From assembly GCA_963698395.1 (NCBI GenBank), contig CAVOQQ010000008.1, positions 992,001-1,056,000 on the forward strand: DNA of 64,000 nucleotides, in the 5' to 3' direction. Below, in pieces: positions 59,408 to 64,000 of this stretch. This DNA is from JBBQUN01 sp963698395 (GTDB lineage Bacteria > Actinomycetota > Acidimicrobiia > Acidimicrobiales > SZUA-35). The number at the start of each line of letters is the position of its first letter. Positions within the stretch are counted from its first letter, which is position 1. Position numbers and translations under genes: made by a program. The notes beneath the pieces are model-generated. The model was not told the origin of the DNA and ran no database searches. It saw nothing but the letters and a program-made list of their open reading frames with translations.

Positions 59408-59905
59408 ATGACGGTCGAAATGGAATTGGTCGGCGTTCGCGTCCAGATGCCCACCAATGCACCCATCCTCCTGCTGCGTGAAGCCACCGGCACGAGGCGG
59501 ACGGTTCCCATCTACATCGGCGGCCCCGAGGCGCATGCGATCGATCTCGCGCTTTCCGGGCAGCCCACGCCGCGCCCCATGACCCACGACCTGTTCGTGA
59601 ACGTCATCGACGGCCTGGGAGCAACGCTCGATCACGTGGTGGTGACCGAGCTTCGGCAAGGTACCTACTACGCGGAGATCGTCCTTCGGGTCGGCGACGG
59701 CACCGAGCACCGCTTCTCGGCGCGTACCTCCGACGCGGTGGCGCTGGCGGTGCGGGTGCACGCGCCCATCCTGGCCAACGAGGCCTTGGTCGACGAGGCC
59801 GGCATCGAGGACGAACCCGACGAGACCGAGGCCGAAGCCGAGCAAATGGTCGAGGAACTGCGCAAGTTCCTCGATCAGGCCAACCCCGACGACTTCAAGT
59901 CCTGA
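59408..59905 (+). CDS. DUF151 bifunctional nuclease-like protein
   Basis: The 165-residue protein matches DUF151 (BFN, bifunctional nuclease). PILLLREATGTRRTVPIYIG, GPEAHAIDLALSGQPTPRPM, THDLFVNVIDGLGATLDHVV and the SARTSDAVALAVRVHAPILA block are all present. An acidic C-terminal tail follows. Mycobacterial Rv1829 occupies the same position. Its cellular role is not settled. TACGGT ends 6 bp before the ATG at 59408, so it is likely leaderless and separately transcribed from the MerR gene. Confidence 0.93.
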   Translation: MTVEMELVGVRVQMPTNAPILLLREATGTRRTVPIYIGGPEAHAIDLALSGQPTPRPMTHDLFVNVIDGLGATLDHVVVTELRQGTYYAEIVLRVGDGTEHRFSARTSDAVALAVRVHAPILANEALVDEAGIEDEPDETEAEAEQMVEELRKFLDQANPDDFKS

Positions 59906-59913
59906 CCCACGGC

Positions 59914-60912
59914 TCAGCCTCGGGCCACGTCCCAGTCGACCAGCGCCTGGCCGACGCGGCGCAGGCTCGTGGCGATGAACGCTTCGGTGCGGGCATCGAC
60001 GGCGACGCGCTGGGCCAGCAAGAGCACAGCCAACCCCGGGAGGGCGAAGCCGATGCGGTAGTGGCGGTCATCCAGGCTCGCCGCCTGCCGGTAGGCCGCC
60101 AGCAGTGTCGGTTCGACGGCGCGCCGGACCGACGGCTCGAGACTGGTCGCCGTCAGCCAGGCCAGGTCGCCGACACCGGGCTGGCGGGCGATCTGCTGCC
60201 AGTCGAACAAGATGGGCCTCGGTCGTCCGCCGGTGCGAGCGAAGACCAGGTTGTCGGCTCGTGGATCACCGTGGCACAGCACGGCGGGCCCGGCGGCGGC
60301 GAACCGTTCGGCCACCTCGGCATGGCGATCGACCAGTCGTCGATACGCCGTTCGGTGGTCGTCGTCGACCGCGTGGCCCCAACGCTCGGTGAGGGAGTCC
60401 AAGCCCACCAGGAGCGAGGCAGGGTCGAGGGAGGCCACGGTGTTGGTCCGTAGCCGGTCGACGAGGTTCGGATCCTCGAGCACGACCGAGCCGACGCTGC
60501 TGGTGTGCAGCCGGCCGAGCGACTCGGCGACCGCGGCGGCGTCCTCCGCTCCGAGTCCATCGAGCTGGTCGACCACCCGGGCGTCGGAGAGGTCGTCGAG
60601 CACGAAAGTGGGGCCGAGCGGATCCTCGATCACCGCGTGGCATCGGGGACTCATCACGTCGAGGTGCGGGAGGAGCAACTGGTAGGCGAGCGCTTCGCGG
60701 CCGTAACCCCCCGAGCGTCGGGCGGCGTCGCCGTTGGCGCCGGCGACGGCGAGCTTGACTGCCACGCTGTCGGGCTCGTCGGTCGTCGGGGAGAACGCCA
60801 CTCGATAGACCTCGCTGAAGACGCCGCGCCCACGATTCAGATCGCTGATCTCGACGATCGTGCGTTCGGGAAAGGTCCGTGTTGCAGCGGCTCGTGCTCG
60901 TTCGATGCTCAT
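59914..60912 (-). CDS. APH-family phosphotransferase
   Basis: The 332-residue protein has the kinase-like fold of the aminoglycoside phosphotransferase/EcKinase group. VSVAVKL-like Lys motif (DSVAVKLAVAG) is near 52, LGPTFVLDDLSDARVV is the hinge, LCHGDPRADNLVFART is the catalytic Brenner loop and ILFDWQQIARQPGVGDLAWL the Mg-binding Asp. Substrate is unknown; antibiotic resistance should not be assumed. The ATG at 60912 starts the conserved part. It interrupts, on the opposite strand, the otherwise conserved DUF151-MerR gene order. Confidence 0.88.
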   Translation of the reverse strand: MSIERARAAATRTFPERTIVEISDLNRGRGVFSEVYRVAFSPTTDEPDSVAVKLAVAGANGDAARRSGGYGREALAYQLLLPHLDVMSPRCHAVIEDPLGPTFVLDDLSDARVVDQLDGLGAEDAAAVAESLGRLHTSSVGSVVLEDPNLVDRLRTNTVASLDPASLLVGLDSLTERWGHAVDDDHRTAYRRLVDRHAEVAERFAAAGPAVLCHGDPRADNLVFARTGGRPRPILFDWQQIARQPGVGDLAWLTATSLEPSVRRAVEPTLLAAYRQAASLDDRHYRIGFALPGLAVLLLAQRVAVDARTEAFIATSLRRVGQALVDWDVARG

Positions 60913-60989
60913 CAGGGTCTCTTCGGTCTGGTTGGGTGGTCGAGTCGGCACGTGTAGTGGCTGGTCACGCGCGGATCGCGCGAAGGTCC

Positions 60990-61046
60990 TTGACCGGCTC
61001 CCGACGTCACTTTAAGGTTCTCGTTGGTTGCACTGTCGTAATTACG
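60990..61046 (+). promoter_or_regulatory. Strong promoter and palindrome upstream of second MerR gene
   Basis: TTGACC (60990-60995) and TAAGGT (61013-61018) are separated by 17 bp, the best -35/-10 pair in the window. Just past the expected start site lies CGTAATTACG (61037-61046), a perfect 10-bp palindrome that could be an operator. AGGAGG (61081-61086) then precedes the GTG. Confidence 0.7.
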
Positions 61047-61092
61047 GGCTCGTCACGCGGGTTCGGCGGCAACAACTCGAGGAGGATGACCG

Positions 61093-61542
61093 GTGCCGGT
61101 CGAGGAAAGCTTCAGTGGAAAACGCACCGCCGAGATCGTCGGTATCACGTATCGCCAGCTCGACTACTGGGCTCGCACCGATCTGATCAAACCGTCGATC
61201 GCCGAGGCCCACGGTTCGGGCTCGAGGCGCCGCTACTCCTATCGTGACCTCCTCGAGCTGAAGGTGGTCAAGACCCTGCTCGATGCCGGCATTCGGCTGG
61301 AGTCGGTGCGCGAGGCCTTCGCCTTCCTCCGAGATCAGCTCGGTGAAGACGTCGCCTCGGCCAACCTCGTGATCAACGGCGCCAACTCGGTCGTGGTCAG
61401 CTCCGGCGACGAGCTGATCGAGCTGCTGCAGCGAGGTCAGGGTGTGCTCAACATCTTGCCGATGGCGGGTGTCAAGGAAGAGGTCGATGCCGCCATCGTG
61501 CAGCTTCGCCTGCCGCTTCCGGCCTCGCAGCGCGCCTCCTAG
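61093..61542 (+). CDS. MerR-family regulator, Rv1830-like
   Basis: The 149-residue protein has a MerR HTH (AEIVGITYRQLDYWARTDLI, then KPSIAEAHGSGSRRRYSYRD). A helical effector/dimer region (LLELKVVKTLLDAGIRLESV) and a C-terminal LVINGANSVVVSSGDELIEL segment follow, all as in mycobacterial Rv1830. The GTG at 61093 has AGGAGG seven bases upstream. It has its own strong promoter with a palindrome, suggesting autoregulation. Its stop codon starts a tandem 14-bp repeat. Confidence 0.9.
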   Translation: MPVEESFSGKRTAEIVGITYRQLDYWARTDLIKPSIAEAHGSGSRRRYSYRDLLELKVVKTLLDAGIRLESVREAFAFLRDQLGEDVASANLVINGANSVVVSSGDELIELLQRGQGVLNILPMAGVKEEVDAAIVQLRLPLPASQRAS

Positions 61543-61605
61543 CACCGACATCCTGACACCGACATCCTGGCACCGACATCCTGGCAACGACATCCTGGCA
61601 ACGAG
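61540..61605 (+). repeat. Tandem 14-bp repeats starting at MerR stop codon
   Basis: Units TAGCACCGACATCC, TGACACCGACATCC, TGGCACCGACATCC and TGGCAACGACATCC follow head to tail from 61540, then a partial TGGCAACGAG. The first unit begins exactly with the TAG stop codon and the second with TGA. The repeat fills the gap to the convergent diguanylate cyclase gene. Confidence 0.93.
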
Positions 61606-61621
61606 GAGTCGACGACACCGC

Positions 61622-63070
61622 CTACGGAGCGGAGTCCTCGACGGTCAGACCCGGTCGCCAGAGCTGAGCCTGGTTCTTGCCCTTGGCCTTGGCCCGGTAC
61701 AGCGCGCGGTCGGCGCGCTCGAAGGTCTCCTCGGAGTTGTGCTCGGACTCATGGAGCGCAACGCCGGCGCTGAGCGTGGTGCCGTGCCCCTGGTGCTCCC
61801 AGCCGAGCAACACCCGGTTGGCGACGGTGAGTGGATCGGCGAACGCACGCCGAGCAACGATGAGGAATTCGTCGCCACCGAGCCGGGCCGAGGTGTCGGA
61901 GTCACGCAGGGTCTCCTGAAGGTGGCGGCTGAGGGCCTGCAGCACCAGATCGCCGGCGGGGTGGCCCTTGGTGTCGTTGATCGTCTTGAATCCGTCGAGG
62001 TCGAGCAGGATCAGGGCATCGCCAGGCTGCAACGCTCGGAGCAGCGCTTCGGCGTGGCGACGGTTGCCGATGCCGGTGAGTTCGTCTCGGGTCGTTGCCC
62101 GGTTGAGCTCGTCGATGACGAAGAGGTGCTCGATGGCAATGGCGATCTGGACGGCGAAGAGCCGAGCCAGTTCGAGTGTGAACTCGGGGTCGGTCGTGGC
62201 GATGGGGTAGACGAGCACCGCGCCGGCCGGCGCCTCGGCAGCCGGGAGCGGCAGCACGAGCATGGTGCCGTTGGTCTCGGTGGGGATGAACTCGGGCTGG
62301 TCGCCGGTCACGGCCTTGGCGACCAACTGCGATGCCAGAGGGCCCGGGGCGTTGTTGGTGGTGGAGCCGACGCTGACGGGAATGAGTGATCCCTGGGTGT
62401 CGCGCAAGACCACGGTGGCCCGTTCGACATCGAAGATCTCGGTGGCCGCAGCGGCCACCTGATGGGCCGCTTGTTCGAGGGAGCCAGGCTGGCGGAAACG
62501 CCGCAAGACGTCTTCGAGTTGACCGAGGCGCTGGAGACGGGTGTCGCCCTGGGTGCCCGAGCGCGTGACTCGGTCGACGAGGGCCGAGATCACCTCGGCG
62601 GCGAGCGCCGATGCCGGGACGGCGACGAGCGGCAGGGCGAGGGACAGACGATCCGATTCGCGCCAGTACGCAAGGAGGAGGGCGAGCAGCAGAATGGGGC
62701 TGAGGCCGAGGGCCAGGCCGGGGGCCGAGACGAACCCGACGAAACCGAGGATCAGGGAGGCAACGAGCGTGAGACCCACCGGTGCGTAGCGGGTGCTGGC
62801 GATGCCGCCCATGGTGATACCGCCGACGAGTGCCGCAGTGGCGACGGCAGCGGGGACGAGTCGGACCCAGGGATTGTGGATGTTCTCCCACGGCACGAAG
62901 GCGGCGGCAACGGCACTGAGCGCGAGGCCGATGGCGATCAGTGTCAGCGCGGTGGACGCGTCGGAAGAGCCTGACCGTGCAGCAAGATCAAGCAGCGCCA
63001 ACAGCGCCGAACCACCGAGCAACACCGCCGCTGCAACTCGATAGCGTTTTCCCCACAGAGATTCCGCCAT
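61622..63070 (-). CDS. Membrane diguanylate cyclase (GGDEF) with GAF-like domain
   Basis: The 482-residue protein has an N-terminal membrane module of about six helices (15-170) and a coiled linker (LQRLGQLEDVLRRFRQ). A GAF-like domain (about 190-320) and a C-terminal GGDEF domain follow. The active site is intact (RLGGDEFLIV, near 400), and an RDSD inhibitory I-site lies five residues before it. NDTKGHPAGD and the later FERADRALYRAKAKGKN are standard. It should make cyclic di-GMP with product inhibition. It is the only cyclic di-GMP gene in the window. Confidence 0.92.
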   Translation of the reverse strand: MAESLWGKRYRVAAAVLLGGSALLALLDLAARSGSSDASTALTLIAIGLALSAVAAAFVPWENIHNPWVRLVPAAVATAALVGGITMGGIASTRYAPVGLTLVASLILGFVGFVSAPGLALGLSPILLLALLLAYWRESDRLSLALPLVAVPASALAAEVISALVDRVTRSGTQGDTRLQRLGQLEDVLRRFRQPGSLEQAAHQVAAAATEIFDVERATVVLRDTQGSLIPVSVGSTTNNAPGPLASQLVAKAVTGDQPEFIPTETNGTMLVLPLPAAEAPAGAVLVYPIATTDPEFTLELARLFAVQIAIAIEHLFVIDELNRATTRDELTGIGNRRHAEALLRALQPGDALILLDLDGFKTINDTKGHPAGDLVLQALSRHLQETLRDSDTSARLGGDEFLIVARRAFADPLTVANRVLLGWEHQGHGTTLSAGVALHESEHNSEETFERADRALYRAKAKGKNQAQLWRPGLTVEDSAP

Positions 63071-63178
63071 TTCCTTCTTCCCGCGGCCACGGACCGTGCC
63101 CAGGACCGTACCCTAGGTGAGTCTGCGAGGGAAGGATGCCCTACTGGGTGGTTTCGCCGCCGGGGATTCTTGCTCAGC

Positions 63179-63224
63179 GCGGGTCCTGGTCGCGTTGATC
63201 GTAGGGCAAGGGCGGGTCCTGGTC
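63179..63224 (-). repeat. Direct repeat over histidine phosphatase stop codon
   Basis: GCGGGTCCTGGTC occurs at 63179-63191 and 63212-63224 on the plus strand. The second copy covers the last bases and stop of the phosphatase gene (stop at 63223-63225). Confidence 0.7.
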
Positions 63225-63927
63225 AGGTCGGTGGTTCGGCGTCGGCCGTGAGTGGTCCGGTGTGTGCCGCGTCGTTGAACGACCGCACGATCCACGGACC
63301 GTTGGGATCGACCACGAGCAACGAGATGGCACCGTTGCGGCAGCCGGCGAACGTGAAGGGGTCGGTGCCGGTGGCATGGCCGAGCAACGCGCCCACCACG
63401 CCACCATGGCAGGCGACGACCACGAGCTGTTCGGGGTGCCGCCGGCCGATGGTCTCGATGGCACCCACGGTGCGCGCCGTGAAGATCGCGTTCGATTCCG
63501 CTCCGGGGATCTCGCCCCATTCGCGGTTCGTTCGCATGCGCAGGGCAGCCGGGTGACCCTCGGCGGCCATCTGGCGGAACCGACCACCCTCGCCCTCACC
63601 GAGATGCACCTCTCGAAGATCCGGTTCGATACCGATCTCCAGACCGAGCAACCTCGACAGGGGTGCCACGGTCTGCACCGTGCGTTGGAGCGAAGAGCCA
63701 TAGATGGCGTCGATGGGCTCGGAGGCGAGACGTTCGCCGACGAGTCGGGCCTGGAACTCGCCCAATGAGGACAGCGGCGGATCACCCTGGCCGTCGACCA
63801 GTGGGAACGGGGCGTCCTCGACGAACGGCGCCGACTGGCCGTGTCGGACCAACACGATCTGGCAGGCACCCGGCGGGGGCTGGAAGAAGGTTTGAGGATA
63901 GGACTTCGGTTCGGAGGAGGAGCTCAT
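63223..63927 (-). CDS. Histidine phosphatase family protein (phosphoglycerate mutase-like)
   Basis: The 234-residue protein has the RHG catalytic motif in IVLVRHGQSA (His near 29), an Arg in SSLQRTVQTVAPL, a Glu in LREVHLGEGEGG and the second His in VVVACHGGVVGALLG. The phosphohistidine mechanism is expected; substrate is unknown, with phosphosugars or phosphoproteins both common. The N-terminus has an extra about 20 residues rich in Ser/Pro/Gln before the fold. TAGCTT lies 9 bp before the ATG. Confidence 0.92.
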   Translation of the reverse strand: MSSSSEPKSYPQTFFQPPPGACQIVLVRHGQSAPFVEDAPFPLVDGQGDPPLSSLGEFQARLVGERLASEPIDAIYGSSLQRTVQTVAPLSRLLGLEIGIEPDLREVHLGEGEGGRFRQMAAEGHPAALRMRTNREWGEIPGAESNAIFTARTVGAIETIGRRHPEQLVVVACHGGVVGALLGHATGTDPFTFAGCRNGAISLLVVDPNGPWIVRSFNDAAHTGPLTADAEPPT

Positions 63928-64000
63928 CGCTGTTGGAAGCTAGTCGCTCCGCATGGCCCGTAACCTCCTTGGATGGAATCTGAGCGCGTGCAGGCACCCA
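63928..64000. other. Window edge, no gene assigned
   Basis: The last 73 bases hold the presumed promoter of the histidine phosphatase (TAGCTT on the minus strand). No complete frame is visible before the window ends. Confidence 0.4.

Noticed and set aside
59914..60912. Aminoglycoside resistance gene
   Set aside because: The kinase fold is shared by many phosphotransferases, and nothing in the context points to antibiotics or mobility.

Overview
The window is about 64 kb of GC-rich DNA with densely packed genes. It looks like a chromosomal segment of a high-GC actinobacterium. Support comes from the mycobacterial-type gcvH / FHA / MerR (FtsR-like) / DUF151 / MerR locus at 57.5-61.5 kb, a 13E12-type DUF222-HNH gene, an actinobacterial SNF2 helicase, a DUF4916 Nudix protein, a SigB/SigF-like partner-switching module and many leaderless genes. 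The DUF1800/DUF1501/DUF4214 proteins and the many acyl-CoA and SDR enzymes would suit an Acidimicrobiia-like lineage, but that placement is inference. I see no rRNA, tRNA, CRISPR array or insertion sequence.

Layout. 0-4 kb: a membrane protein convergent with an ECF sigma factor and its membrane partner, then a secreted FN3 protein. 4-10 kb: a peptide-type ABC importer operon (Tat lipoprotein binding protein, two permeases, fused double ATPase). 10-19 kb: DUF1800 and DUF1501-DUF4214 secreted proteins, SMP-30, acyl-CoA dehydrogenase, a degraded MFS gene, DUF4916 Nudix, enoyl-CoA hydratase, PF10118 protein. 19-30 kb: SNF2 helicase plus a small basic partner, TauD-like dioxygenase, DinB-like protein, DUF222-HNH, an SDR and others. 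30-38 kb: DUF2202 lipoprotein divergent from a two-component system, PGPGW protein, esterase, ABC-2 exporter operon, enoyl-CoA hydratase, Nudix, FKBP. 38-48 kb: lipoprotein, universal stress protein, SDR, class V aminotransferase, polysaccharide deacetylase-DUF4214, TlpA plus an Lgt-like protein, MFS-cNMP fusion, rhomboid-like protein. 48-54.6 kb: glucoamylase remnant, partner-switching sigma module, FMN-binding protein, broken MFS gene, dienelactone hydrolase, RidA, MobB. 54.6-64 kb: SRAP and DUF2079 genes, phosphatidyltransferase, the gcvH-FHA-MerR-DUF151-MerR block, diguanylate cyclase and histidine phosphatase.

Three window-wide themes stand out. First, several genes end in short tandem direct repeats that begin at or over the stop codon. 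In two cases the array puts a TGA in all three frames. Second, about fifteen genes have a TANNNT hexamer ending 6-8 bp before the start codon and no clear ribosome binding site, so they are probably leaderless. Third, at least six single-base frameshifts interrupt otherwise well-conserved genes, and three of them sit where one extra C explains the shift. They therefore look at least partly like assembly errors, and one of them creates a false SRAP-DUF2079 fusion.
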